Positions 12,301-19,311 of a stretch of 57,500 bases of DNA are shown here, in pieces. Position 1 is the stretch's first letter. The number at the start of each line of letters is the position of its first letter. The notes beneath the pieces were generated by a model that did not search any database, was not told the origin of the DNA, and saw only the letters and a program-made list of their open reading frames with translations. The stretch lies in NCBI GenBank assembly GCA_905221605.1, contig CAJNDS010002745.1:2019703-2077202 (forward strand). The letters run 5' to 3'. Origin of the DNA: Symbiodinium natans. Its lineage: Eukaryota; Sar; Dinophyceae; Suessiales; Symbiodiniaceae. The position numbers were made by a program, and so were the translations under genes.

Positions 12301-15300
12301 CCTACTCCCTAAACTCTAGGAGATAAGAATGGCCGGTCACGACAAGATTTGTGCACCCTCTTTAGTACCCCCCCCCCGCCTTTTAAAGTCAAGTTTGCCT
12401 GGATATTCAGGACCCTGTGACAGTTTGGGGTCCAGGAGTGGGCTCCCCTACGAGTCAAGTTGCTCCCGGGCTCCCACCCCCTCAGGCTCCTGGTCTCATT
12501 CCTTTCTTGAACCCTAAACCCTATAGCTTGGGTTGCAAACAGTCCTTAATAGGGATTATGGTAGGGGGGTGATCTTCCCTTTTCAGGACTGAAGTTAACA
12601 GGGAGAACATCCCAACTAAAACTATACTTGTAGCCAGCGAGCATACCACAAAGGGCCGAAACAATGTAGATCCAAGGCCCAAGTGCGGCAAAGGATGTGT
12701 GAATGTTTAGGGTTTAGGGTTTAGGGTTTAGGGTTTAGGGTTTAGGGTTTAGGGTTTAGGGTTTAGGGTTTAGGGTTTAGGGTTTAGGGTTTAGGGGTTA
12801 GGGGTTAGGGTTGAGGGTTGAGGGTTTAGGGTTTAGGGTTTAGGGTTTAGTCGATGCGATTGCACGGTGCGCATGCAGGTCGAGGAGCGAGGTTCTCGTC
12901 AACTTGGGCTTTGAATTCGGGGTTTCCGAAAATAGGGGTACCCTTTCTCGGGCTTTCTTTAAGCCCTAGTAAACCCTAAACCCTAAACCCTAAACCCTAA
13001 ACCCTAAACCCTAAACTGCCCATTTAGGATTCTGGGTTCTGTTTAAAGATGCTTGCCACCGGCTCAGATCAGCAGGGATCAGAGGTTGGAGTCTTCGGGC
13101 ACCACTGTGTTTAGGGTTTAGGGTTTAGGGTTTAGGGTTTAGGGTTTAGGGTTTAGGGTTTAGGGTTTAGGGTTTAGGGTTTAGGTGTTGGGTTGGTTAC
13201 TTCACAAGGCTTCCCACGTGGTGAGTAATCGCCAGGAACCCACAAGGAAGGTTTTGAGATATGCAAAATGCTGCATCATGACATTGACAAGCCCTAAGCC
13301 CTAAACCCTGTGACATTGAGGGTTTCGGCATAGTCTCGGCGACTGGTCCCGCGTTCGTACAGGACCCTGCCATATTCCTCCAAGCAATGTAGCCAATGTA
13401 GCCATCCGAACCTGGGGTCTGCTCTGACCACAGTCACTGCGAGCCACTCCTGGAGTTCTTCCAACAATCGCGCCCGCAGTGTGGCGGGCTGGACTGTAAC
13501 TCGACCTTTTTTCCAGGTCTCGCCGATCGCGAGGAGGGTTGGGTGGCCGCGGTCGGAACCTTGAACCAAGAAAGGGGAAAAGGCTACCACTGGGCCACCA
13601 AGAACTTACTTAACAAGGGGATTGTAATGATGGGAATTACCTGTATGCTCCCACTTATACTAACAGTCCTTGATACGGATTAAAACGGGGGGGGGGGGGG
13701 GAACCAGAATCCCGATTAAGAACCGTTAGTATAAGGGGGAACATCCCAAGGAATTACCTAAGCTCACATATGGGCACTTTCCAAAGTAAGGCTGCCCCTT
13801 TTCTACCCCAAACAGAATAGAATCCCCTTAAAGGACCCCAAAAAAGGGTACCCCTATTTTCGCAAACCCTAAAACCTAAACCCTAAACCACATATCACAA
13901 GAAAACCAATTCCAAGTGCCCGGCACAGAATCGTGAGAAGCAACACGAACTCGTTTGCCGCCGCCCGAAGAACCTCACCCCATGCGGCAAAGCGGTGTGC
14001 TCCCCAAACCAGTCGCCTTCTAAAACCCTAAACCCTAAACCCTAAGCCCTAAACCCTAAACCCTAAACCGAAACCCTAGACAAGCCAAGCAGCATCGACG
14101 GTGAACCCGAAAAAGGCCCCATGGCATCCTTCCTAAGCCCTAAGCCATACTAAGCCCTAAACGGGTTTAGGATTAAGGGTTTAAGGTTTAGGGTTTAACA
14201 TACCCGACTACACCCCAAGCCCGCCCTGAAGCCACCAAATGATCCTGAGCCCCAAACCCTAAACCCTAAACCCTGAACTCTAGACCCTTAACGCTAAACC
14301 CCCTAAACCCTGAACCCTAAAACCCTTAAACCCTGAAATCCGCCAAAGTCAAGGAAGTAAGGCCGGTGGCCAGCCACAGGATCTGGATGTCGGAACCACC
14401 AATGCGGCCAATGTTGATCAAGTCATACCTAAGACGACTAGGGTTTAGGGTTTGGGGCTTAGGGCTTAGGGTTTAGGGTTTTAAGGTTCAGGGTTTCAGG
14501 TTTTTTTGGGTTTAGGGTTTAGGGTTTAGGGGTTAGGGTTTCGGGTTTACGTTCACTTCTCGAAACTATGAGTCGCTTTTTGGGGTTGCTAATATGAGGC
14601 GGCCCCTAATGTTTAGGGCACACAACAATGGGACCGTCATGTAGAGAAGTGACCATTTCGGGTCTCGAGCAAGAAAACAGTAAAGCGTGCACCACAAGAA
14701 GCAAGTTGCTACTGTGTATTTTGTTTTAGTGATGAAGAGTGTGATGATGATGACTAATGCGATTGGCGACTACGACTACGAATACAATCATTAACCTTAA
14801 ACCCTAAACGCTAAAACCCTAAATCCTAAGAACGGAAAAATTTTCCTGAACTCACTTGCGATCTTCACCTGCCCTAAAAACAAAAAGCCGCCCAGCCCCA
14901 AACTTTGTTCGATCCAGGTTTGGGTTTAGGGCTTAGGGTCCAGGATTTTAGGGCTGCGGGTTTCGGGTTTGGGGGTTGTGGGCTAAGGGTGGCTGAGGGT
15001 TGGGGGTTCGTGCTCGGCGCCGGACATGAAGAAGATCCCGACCTGGGAACGGCGCGGTGGCTTGGCATAGCTTCTGCGGCAATCTACGTACTTGAAGGTT
15101 CATGGGTATTTATAGGTAGGGTTAGAAGTACCCTTAACCCTAAACCCACTGAACAGGGATTCTTGGGGAGACTTCGGGTTTGAGGAATTGAGGGTTCGGG
15201 GCTTAGGGCTCTGTGGGTTGTTTTAACGCTTCAAGCCCCACCCAAACCCAAAAAAATCCCGTCCAACCAAACCTCAAACCCTAAACCCTAAACCCTAAAA

Positions 15301-15487
15301 CCCTAAAACCCTAAAACCCTAAAACCCTAAACCCTAAACCCTAAACCCTAAACCCTAAACCCTAAACCCCAAACCCTAAACCCTAAACCCTAAACCCTAA
15401 ACCCTAAACCGCAGCTTCTGGGCCCTGGGCGAAGTAGCTGAGCTTGATCGGAGCCCGGCAGATGGTGCAGATATGGATGGAGCAGTC
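3222..15487 (-). CDS. Multi-exon membrane zinc metalloprotease, peptidase M50 (site-2-protease) type; 3' end of gene
   Basis: Overall gene model built from 20 exons listed separately, about 460 codons in all. M50 enzymes are integral-membrane proteases that cut substrates within or next to the membrane. The sequence shows, in order: a Cys-paired segment, two hydrophobic exons, a helix followed by HEFGHG (H, E and H are the expected zinc and catalytic residues), HILLWVFGG, VVAAG joined to GPSTHFVQAPFW, a membrane exon ending SLNVASGMDWL, NVFFPMYPADG (third M50 motif, usual form N..P..PLDGG, here DGA), more hydrophobic segments, and a stop. Introns are filled with TTTAGGG/CCCTAAA arrays. The start is not identified and upstream exons may belong to the same gene. 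The internal splice to 12704 lacks an AG. The family call rests on two motifs in the right order. Localisation and substrate cannot be seen. Confidence 0.72.
3597..3664 (-). CDS. M50 gene exon (YTIYGLTQAGVAGLG)
   Basis: Acceptor CCCCCAG| directly after a telomere-type array, donor GC|GTGGCG. Reads GYTIYGLTQAGVAGLGTQLR. Mildly hydrophobic C-terminal helix of the protease. In phase with the exons on both sides. Confidence 0.65.
4159..4221 (-). CDS. M50 gene exon, transmembrane segment
   Basis: Acceptor CCGTCAG|, apparent GC donor (CAA|GCACC). The 21 codons read AAMVLICTSVPCALLMIAAR plus Q, a typical membrane helix. Phase 0 at both ends, matching both neighbours. Confidence 0.65.
4759..4853 (-). 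CDS. M50 gene exon (LMFFCGVPARKVGALLW)
   Basis: Acceptor TAAAAAG|, donor CAG|GTTCAGGG. Reads LKFEPTLQDEVTSLMFFCGV then PARKVGALLWQ. Flanked by CCCTAAA below and TTTAGGG above on the plus strand, so the two adjoining introns carry opposite repeat orientations at this exon. Confidence 0.65.
4990..5147. repeat. 21-bp tandem repeat
   Basis: GACTTGGCTTATTCGACGAAG repeated about seven times with minor changes; followed by an AT run and a TTTAGGG array. 5265-5860 is AC-rich unique sequence with no assignable exon. Confidence 0.88.
6043..6109 (-). CDS. M50 gene exon with the N..FP..P.DG motif
   Basis: Reads ALFLFNVFFPMYPADGAKLL followed by VP. The order N-x-x-F-P-x-x-P-x-D-G corresponds to the third conserved M50 motif, whose Asp is a zinc ligand. 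The usual second Gly is Ala here. Acceptor CCAAGAG|. The GC donor after ..CCT G fits the next exon's phase; a GT donor seven bases earlier (exon end 6050) is the alternative. Confidence 0.75.
6385..6497 (-). CDS. M50 gene exon, long transmembrane segment
   Basis: Acceptor CACACAG|, apparent GC donor CTA|GCCC. Reads GADYFFVQITVGRWIALLWS then VVAGAISLNVASGMDWL. This matches the membrane helix that precedes the NxxP motif in M50 proteins. Confidence 0.72.
6810..6890 (-). CDS. M50 gene exon (PIYNYHVGAVDIGML)
   Basis: Acceptor TTTCAAG|, donor GCAG|GTATAC. The chosen frame reads PGRAPIYNYHVGAVDIGMLV then SDKACA and joins in phase to the next exon. A second open frame (VLGEPRFTIIMWVLL) is possible but out of phase. 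Confidence 0.5.
7367..7427 (-). CDS. M50 gene exon (YPTAWAAFTASLNPLS)
   Basis: Acceptor GGAGCAG|, reads GETGYPTAWAAFTASLNPLS. The end uses a GC donor (TCA G|GCC). A GT donor at CTG|GTTCAGG would extend it by 19 bases but shift phase. Confidence 0.5.
7804..7848 (-). CDS. M50 gene exon (CCITPPGLSIP)
   Basis: Acceptor TTCGCAG|, reads HPSRCCITPPGLSIP. Two donors are possible: GA after CCT (phase 0) or GT ten bases further on. Short and therefore less secure. Confidence 0.42.
7904..7957 (-). CDS. M50 gene exon (VSLNIPEYPGSSYPGPDF)
   Basis: Acceptor GGGCAAG|, donor TTT|GTCATAGG. Eighteen codons, phase 0 at both ends; proline/tyrosine-rich loop after the AGP.TH region. Confidence 0.58.
8115..8191 (-). 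CDS. M50 gene exon, AGP.TH motif and transmembrane helix
   Basis: Two bases GC complete a Gly codon begun in the previous exon, giving ..AAG-PSTHFVQAPFWGLILWVLYL. AGPxTH followed by a hydrophobic helix is characteristic of this M50 branch. Acceptor GCAGAG|, apparent GA donor (CAG|GACGG). Confidence 0.75.
8210..8440. repeat. TTTGGGG array grading into GGGTTTGGGGTTTTTT
   Basis: About 20 TTTGGGG units then four copies of a 17-bp TTTTTTGGGTTTGGGG unit. The long plus frames are translations of it. 8450-8790 has no placed exon; 8795-8940 is a TTTTAGGG array. Confidence 0.88.
9398..9434 (-). CDS. M50 gene exon (LLKNDLMVVAAG)
   Basis: Acceptor CTCCTAG|, GC donor GCA G|GCAGC. Reads VLLKNDLMVVAA and splits a Gly codon with the next exon, producing the DLMVVAAGP element typical of the family. 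The island contains nothing else coding-like in phase. Confidence 0.65.
9490..11015. other. Long intron of the M50 gene
   Basis: AT-rich stretch with TACATA/TATATA (9600-9820), repeat text, partial copies of dispersed elements (10204, 10275, 10545) and a CCCTAAA array (10775-10912). Short minus frames at 10690-10740 (GLRMGYMGSDKKLRQIC) and 10925-10985 (PEEPKCQHNRLRLPVW) are not needed for phase. Confidence 0.45.
11018..11204. repeat. TTTAGGG array, about 26 units
   Basis: Perfect except one TTTGGGG unit near 11108. Confidence 0.92.
11518..11576 (-). CDS. M50 gene exon (HILLWVFGGICFHTRP)
   Basis: Acceptor CCCTAAG|, a telomere-type unit in which one A has become G. Reads HILLWVFGGICFHTRPRSL. 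The ILLW(P)xGG element follows the HExxH helix in M50 enzymes. The donor is uncertain: GC after TTG keeps phase; GT lies about 15 bases further. Confidence 0.72.
11826..11952. repeat. 8-bp CCCTAAAA array
   Basis: About 15 units, two with CCCTAGAA. Lies in the intron between the HExxH and ILLW exons, opposite in orientation to the TTTAGGG array at 11578. Confidence 0.88.
12180..12230 (-). CDS. M50 gene exon with HExxH zinc motif
   Basis: Acceptor GTCCACAG|, then GHEFGHGNMARYLGGEI. HEFGH occupies 12228-12214. Ending at ATC A with a GC donor gives LGG-EIS-HILLW, the three-residue spacing expected in this family; the frame stays open to a GT donor at 12151. Confidence 0.8.
12635..12704 (-). CDS. 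M50 gene exon, helix before HExxH; 5' border without AG
   Basis: Reads FAALGPWIYIVSALCGMLAG and joins through a GC donor to GHEFGH, the position where M50 proteins carry their active-site helix. No AG acceptor exists at the upper border: the sequence passes straight into a pure CCCTAAA array. The upper coordinate is approximate. Confidence 0.5.
12705..12850. repeat. TTTAGGG array next to the AG-less exon
   Basis: About 20 units with a few TTAGGGG/TTGAGGG variants; pure CCCTAAA on the coding strand, so it contains neither AG nor GT. Confidence 0.88.
13057..13104 (-). CDS. Integrase-like protein fragment, third exon
   Basis: Acceptor CCACAG|, GC donor. Reads GARRLQPLIPADLSRW. It follows TWEA of the preceding exon, recalling the W..LEP..RxPL.P element of integrase-like proteins abundant in dinoflagellate genomes (family memory, not a search). 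Confidence 0.45.
13206..13270 (-). CDS. Integrase-like protein fragment, second exon
   Basis: Acceptor TGATGCAG|, donor TT|GTGAAG. Reads HFAYLKTFLVGSWRLLTTWE. It continues the preceding exon after a 44-nt intron. Confidence 0.5.
13315..13589 (-). CDS. Integrase-like protein fragment, N-terminal region
   Basis: The longest intact exon of the window (91 codons). It includes LLEELQEWLAVTVVRADPR and EEYGRVLYERGTSRRDYAET and ends AAT|GTCACAGG. The helix-rich '..Y..-LY..G......ETLN' pattern is that of the N-terminal part of dinoflagellate integrase/recombinase-like proteins. No catalytic R-H-R-Y region is seen downstream, so it is probably a broken or exapted element lying in an intron of the M50 gene. 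Confidence 0.5.
13769..13866. mobile_element. Inverted-repeat element, GCACTTTCC family copy
   Basis: GCACTTTCCAAAGTAAGGC to GGGTACCCCTATTTTCGC with AGAATAGAATCCCC inside; reverse-oriented relative of 22980-23082. Confidence 0.5.
13899..14016 (-). CDS. M50 gene exon, N-terminal transmembrane segment
   Basis: Acceptor TAGAAG|, donor CTT|GTGATATG. Reads RLVWGAHRFAAWGEVLRAAA then NEFVLLLTILCRALGIGFL. The second half is a clear membrane helix. The pattern also faintly recalls an S4-S5/S5 segment of a channel, an alternative I rate lower because of the downstream HExxH exon. Confidence 0.6.
14086..14132 (-). CDS. M50 gene exon candidate (HGAFFGFTVDAA)
   Basis: Acceptor CCTTAG|, GC donor. EGCHGAFFGFTVDAA joins in phase to both neighbours. 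A second frame (AMGPFSGSPSMLLGLS) is also open. Confidence 0.4.
14341..14428 (-). CDS. M50 gene exon (YDLINIGRIGGSDIQILWLA)
   Basis: Acceptor TCTTAG|, apparent GA donor. YDLINIGRIGGSDIQILWLA is followed by TGLTSLTLA. Ends hydrophobic; single plausible frame. Confidence 0.62.
15014..15042 (-). CDS. M50 gene microexon (VGIFFMSGA)
   Basis: Acceptor TTCCCAG|, GC donor; nine codons in phase with the exons on both sides. The opposite strand is also open (GHEEDPDLGTARWLG), so strand is not certain. Confidence 0.4.
15410..15487 (-). CDS. Exon with paired cysteines (DCSIHICTICRAPIKLSY)
   Basis: A textbook acceptor TCTTTGCAG| and a donor GCG|GTTTAGGG formed by the first repeat unit of the array. Reads DCSIHICTICRAPIKLSYFA then QGPEAA, phase 0/0. 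C-x5-C-x2-C suggests part of a small zinc-binding knuckle. It may be the N-terminal domain of the M50 gene or belong to the gene upstream. Confidence 0.65.
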
Positions 15488-15499
15488 CTGCAAAGAGAA

Positions 15500-16165
15500 G
15501 GGTGCTGAGAGAGCTGCCTGAAGGGTTTAGGGTTTAGGGTTTAGGGTTTAGGGTTTAGGGTTTAGGGTTTAGGGTTTAGGGTTTAGGGTTTAGGGTTTAG
15601 GGTTTAGGGTTTAGGGTTGGGTTTAGGGTTTAGGGTTTAGGGTTCAGGGTTCAGGGTTTAGGGTTTAGGCTTTTGCACGCGGTGAAGGAACGCTGTATTC
15701 CAACTCTCTGAAATTCAGCCGGGGGCTGCCTTTGGAGCGGGATCCGACACCCCAAACCCTAAAAGAATCCGAAACCCCAAACCCAAAACGCCCTAAGCCC
15801 CAAATCCTAGACCCTCAACCCTAAACCCCAATCCTCAAACCCTAAACCCCAAAAAGCCTCAAGCCCCCAAACCCTAAACCCCCAACCCCAATCCCTAAAC
15901 CCTAAACACTAAACAACGCACCCAAAGCTCCGAAAATGAGGGAAAACAAGATTTTAACAAAAAGAGTTAAAAAGAGTATAAAAGAGGAAAAAAGATTTAA
16001 CAAAAAAAGACTCCTGTGAGGTGGACTGCCCCTGGCTCCCGAAGCCCATGCTGCGCATCATGATGAGTGTGTGTGGGGGGGGTTTAGGGATTAGGGTTTA
16101 GGGCTTAGGGTTTCACAAGGGTTTAGGGTTTGGGGTTTGGGGTTTCGGATTTGGGGTGTCTGGCT
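15500..16165. repeat. Telomere-type array and degenerate intron DNA
   Basis: TTTAGGG array at 15520-15670, then degenerate CCCTAAA text and A-rich DNA. Islands at 15672-15745 and 16010-16065 have short open frames on both strands; I could not choose between them. Confidence 0.5.
15520..15670. repeat. TTTAGGG array
   Basis: About 20 units upstream of the Cys-pair exon's acceptor. Confidence 0.88.
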
Positions 16166-16167
16166 AC

Positions 16168-16254
16168 CAGAAATTCTTGGTCAGGGTCTTGAGGTTTCAT
16201 CCAAGGCTGCCGTCTGACAAGCCTCCCATATAGGGCTTCATGCAGTGTGTGGAG
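16168..16254 (-). CDS. Exon of unrecognised gene (LHTLHEALYGRLVRRQPW)
   Basis: Acceptor GCCGCAAG|, donor CTG|GTAGCC. Twenty-nine codons beginning LHTLHEALYGRLVRRQPW, phase 0/0, leading in phase to the Cys-pair exon. Confidence 0.6.
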
Positions 16255-16746
16255 CTTGCGGCTTGGGGTTTAGGGTTTAGGGGTTTAGGGTTAGGGTTTA
16301 GGGGTTTAGGGTTTAGGGGTTTGGGGTCTAGGGCTAGGGTTTTGGGGAGGTCGACGCGAAGGTCGGCATCTTCAGTGGGGAGCCGGCGTGGGGGCTTTCG
16401 AGCCAGGCGCGCGCGCGGCAAGTCGAGTCGTGGGCTTGGGGTCGAGGATTTAGGATGCGCCTTCCCTAAATCCAAATGATCCAAGGTTTAGGGTTTGGGG
16501 TTTAGGGTTTAGGGTTTAGGGTTTAGGGTTTCGGGTTTAGGGTTTAGGGTTTAGGGTTTAGGGTTTAGGGTTTAGGGTTTAGGGTTTAGGGTTTAGGGCT
16601 TAGGGATCGTCATCTTTTCAGATCATTGCCACAAACACCCCTTATAGGGGTCCCCAAGGTGTAGCCTCCGCAAGGGGTGACACGGGGTTCCAAACTACCC
16701 CAGACCTTACACCCTAAACCCTCAACCCTAAATCCCTATTGAGAAC

Positions 16747-16797
16747 CAGAAAGTAATTGAAGTCGGGGTGCAGAGCGATGGAATGCCAGGGCCAGGA
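16747..16797 (-). CDS. Exon of unrecognised gene (WPWHSIALHPDFNYF)
   Basis: Acceptor CAAAAAG|, donor CTG|GTTCTC. SWPWHSIALHPDFNYFL, phase 0/0. The plus strand is open too but lacks comparable composition. Confidence 0.58.
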
Positions 16798-16986
16798 CTT
16801 TTTGGGCTTGGGAGGTTTAGGGGGTCAGGGGGTTTTGGGGTTCACGGAAAGGTGTAGAGTTTAGGGCTCAGGGCTTAGGGTTTAGCGATAGGGTTTAGGG
16901 CTTAGGGTTTAGGATTTAGGGTTTGGGGTTTGGGGGTTGGGGTTCGGGGTTAGGGTTTAGGGTTTAGGGTTTAGGGTTTCGGGCTC

Positions 16987-17048
16987 CGGCTCCATGGCCC
17001 ATGATGGAGGATAACTTCCCCCAGAAACCTCCTTGTGCCATATGACGC
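16987..17048 (-). CDS. Exon (VIWHKEVSGGSYPPSWAMEP)
   Basis: Acceptor ATGTAG|; GC completes a Gly codon split with the previous exon. Donor probably GA after CCG. Confidence 0.58.
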
Positions 17049-17112
17049 CTACATAAACTTAACCCTAAACCCTAAACCCTAAACCCTAAACCCTACACCC
17101 TACACCCTGAGC

Positions 17113-17179
17113 CAAGAGCGAAGTCGTCGAACAGGATGCCTTCCTTCCAGTGCGTCCACTCCTCGGCACATCCAGCGCT
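17113..17179 (-). CDS. Exon (CAEEWTHWKEGILFDDFAL)
   Basis: Acceptor CCCACAG| behind a G/C run, GC donor. SAGCAEEWTHWKEGILFDDF continues AL; in phase on both sides. Confidence 0.62.
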
Positions 17180-17423
17180 CTGTGGGGGGGGGGAAACCCG
17201 AGGGTTTAGGGTTTAGGGTTTAGGGTTTAGGGTTTAGGGTTTAGGGTTTAGGGTTTAGGATTTAGGGTTTAGGGTTTAGGACCCTAAACCCAGAAACACG
17301 AAACCCTGAATAAGAAGCCAAAACCCTCCCAGAAAGAGGACCTTCAGCCAGGGTTTCGGGGTTCAGGAGCTTAGGGTCCCGAAACCCTGCTAAACCCTAA
17401 ACCCTCAACCCTAAACCCTCAAC

Positions 17424-17496
17424 CCACGAGGCCGCTGCGTGAGCCAGATACCAGAGCTCCAAGAGAGGTGCAAGCTGCTCGGCCTGAAGCGAGGCG
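17424..17496 (-). CDS. Exon (LQAEQLAPLLELWYLAHAAA)
   Basis: Acceptor CGAAACAG|, donor TGG|GTTGAG. Helical, leucine-rich. Joins in phase to the exon at 19879 across a 2.4-kb intron. Confidence 0.62.
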
Positions 17497-17692
17497 CTGT
17501 TTCGGGCTTAGGGTTTAGGGCTTAGGGCTTAGGGTTTAGGGTTTAGGGTTTAGGGTTTAGGGTTTAGGGTTTAGGGTTTAGGGTTTAGGGTTTAGGGCTA
17601 GGGTTTAGGGTTTAGGGTTGCTACTTGAAGGTTCATTCATGGGTAGTTTTAAGGGGTTAGGCAAGGCCAAAGTTTCTCTCCAACCCTGAGGG

Positions 17693-18002
17693 CTACTTGA
17701 AGGTTCATTGGAGTTTAAGGGTTTTAGGGTTTTAGGGTTTTGGGGTTTTAGGGTTTTAGGGTTTTAGGGTTTTAGGGTTTTGGGGTGTTAGGGTCTTAGG
17801 GTTTTAGGGTTTTGGGGTTTTAGGGTTTTAGGGTTTTAGGGTGTTAGGGTCTTAGGGTTTTAGGGTTTTAGGGTTTTAGGGTTTTAGGGTTTTAGGGTTT
17901 TAGGGTTTTAGGGTTTAGGGGTAGTTATGAGTAGGGGCATGAGTGGGCAACTATGGGTGTAACCTTCCTCAGGTTCGAAAGTGCCAATGAACCTCCAAGT
18001 AG
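17693..18002. mobile_element. Inverted-repeat element enclosing a TTTTAGGG array
   Basis: Left end CTACTTGAAGGTTCATTGG and right end CCAATGAACCTCCAAGTAG are near-perfect inverted repeats. Between them lies about 200 bp of TTTTAGGG. The ends belong to the family seen complete at 55617 and 35219. No transposase, so MITE-like. Confidence 0.6.
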
Positions 18003-18442
18003 ACCCTAAACCCCACCGTCAAGGCCCCAAACACCCAGGAACACCCGGAAACCCTGTAGTTTGTTCCTCCAGGTTGCTGGTTTAGGGTATATGGCTTGGG
18101 GCGTGCAGAGATCTTGGGGGCTTTTAGGGTGTTTTGGGTGTCTGACAGGCTTTGTTGGCGAACCTAGTGGTTCGTCACTAAAAACCTCAAAAGCGCTAAA
18201 AACTCGAAAGCCCTGTAGGCCCGAAAACCCTGCGGACCCCAAAAAACCCTCCCGAGCCCCCGGCCGTCGCCGCCAACCCTGGAAACTCCGAGAGGGGCAT
18301 CCTTGCTCCAGGGTTTTGGGCTTAGGCTTGAGGGTTTAGGGTTTAGGGTTTAGGGTTAGGGTTTAGAGTTTAGGGTTTAGGGTTTAGGGTTTAGGGTTTA
18401 GGGTTTAGGGTTTAGGGTTTAGGGTTTAGAGTTTAGGGTTTA

Positions 18443-18530
18443 GGGTCTAGGGTCTAGGGTCTAGGGTCTAGGGTCTAGGGTCTAGGGTCTAGGGTCTAGG
18501 GTCTAGGGTCTAGGGTCTAGGGTCTAGGGT
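18443..18530. repeat. TCTAGGG array, about 12 units
   Basis: A homogeneous variant array embedded between TTTAGGG units. TCTAGGG is a known telomere unit in chlorarachniophyte nucleomorphs; here it is more simply a point variant that has been amplified. Confidence 0.85.
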
Positions 18531-18891
18531 TTGGGTTTAGGGTTCAGACGGTTTAGGGGTGTTTAAGGGTTGCGCTAGGCGTTTTAAGGGCCTTGTTTAG
18601 GTCTTTTGGGGTTGTTCTTGTTTAAGGGTTTTAAGGACTTCTTCCGGAAGCTTTCAGAATGTAATTGTTGATCAAGGCTTTTCTTATGATGGGTTTCTGT
18701 CAGGGCTTCTGGTGTTCAGGGTGTTGTTGGGCTTATTTCGGGCTTTTAGGGCTTTTGGATTTTCAGGTCTTCACTGGGGGCGTTTGGGGTTTCCAGGGCC
18801 TTTGGGGTCGTTAGGGCGCTCTCGCAATTTGAGTTTTCCGTCGCCTTTTGTTTGTCGTGCTTGGGAGTTCGGTTCGTGGGGGTTCAGAGCT

Positions 18892-19050
18892 TTGAGGGTT
18901 TGGGGTACAGAGTCTTAGTGTCTATGGTTGAAGGCTCTTCAGGCTCATTTTAGGGTTCCAGGCCTCTGGGGTTGAGGGTTTGGGGTACAGAGTTTTAGTG
19001 TCTGTGGTTGAAGGCTCTTCAGGCTCATTTGGTGTTCCAGGCCTCTGGGG
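18892..19050. repeat. 80-bp tandem duplication
   Basis: Two copies (18892-18971 and 18972-19050) beginning TTGAGGGTTTGGGGTACAGA, differing at a few positions. Confidence 0.8.
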
Positions 19051-19311
19051 TTTCAGGGATATCGATTTAGGGGTTATAGGGTTTAGGGGTTTGGGGCTGT
19101 AAGGCGTAAGGGTTGGGGATATAGGGCTTGGGTTTTTTTAAGGCTTCAGGCTTCAGGGCTGAGATGCAGGGTCTGTGAGCGAACCGCCATCCAAAGTTTA
19201 GGGCTCGAAGGTCATGCGCCTTCAGGGCTAGCGATTTAGAGGGAGTTTACTGAAATTAGGGTTACGGTCGTTTCGGCTGTAGGATTCAGCAACCTAAACC
19301 CTAAAACCTAA

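Noticed and set aside
16360-16440. Plus-strand exon VDAKVGIFSGEPAWGLSSQA
   Set aside because: Open with usable borders, but isolated on the plus strand among minus exons and also open on minus; left unassigned.
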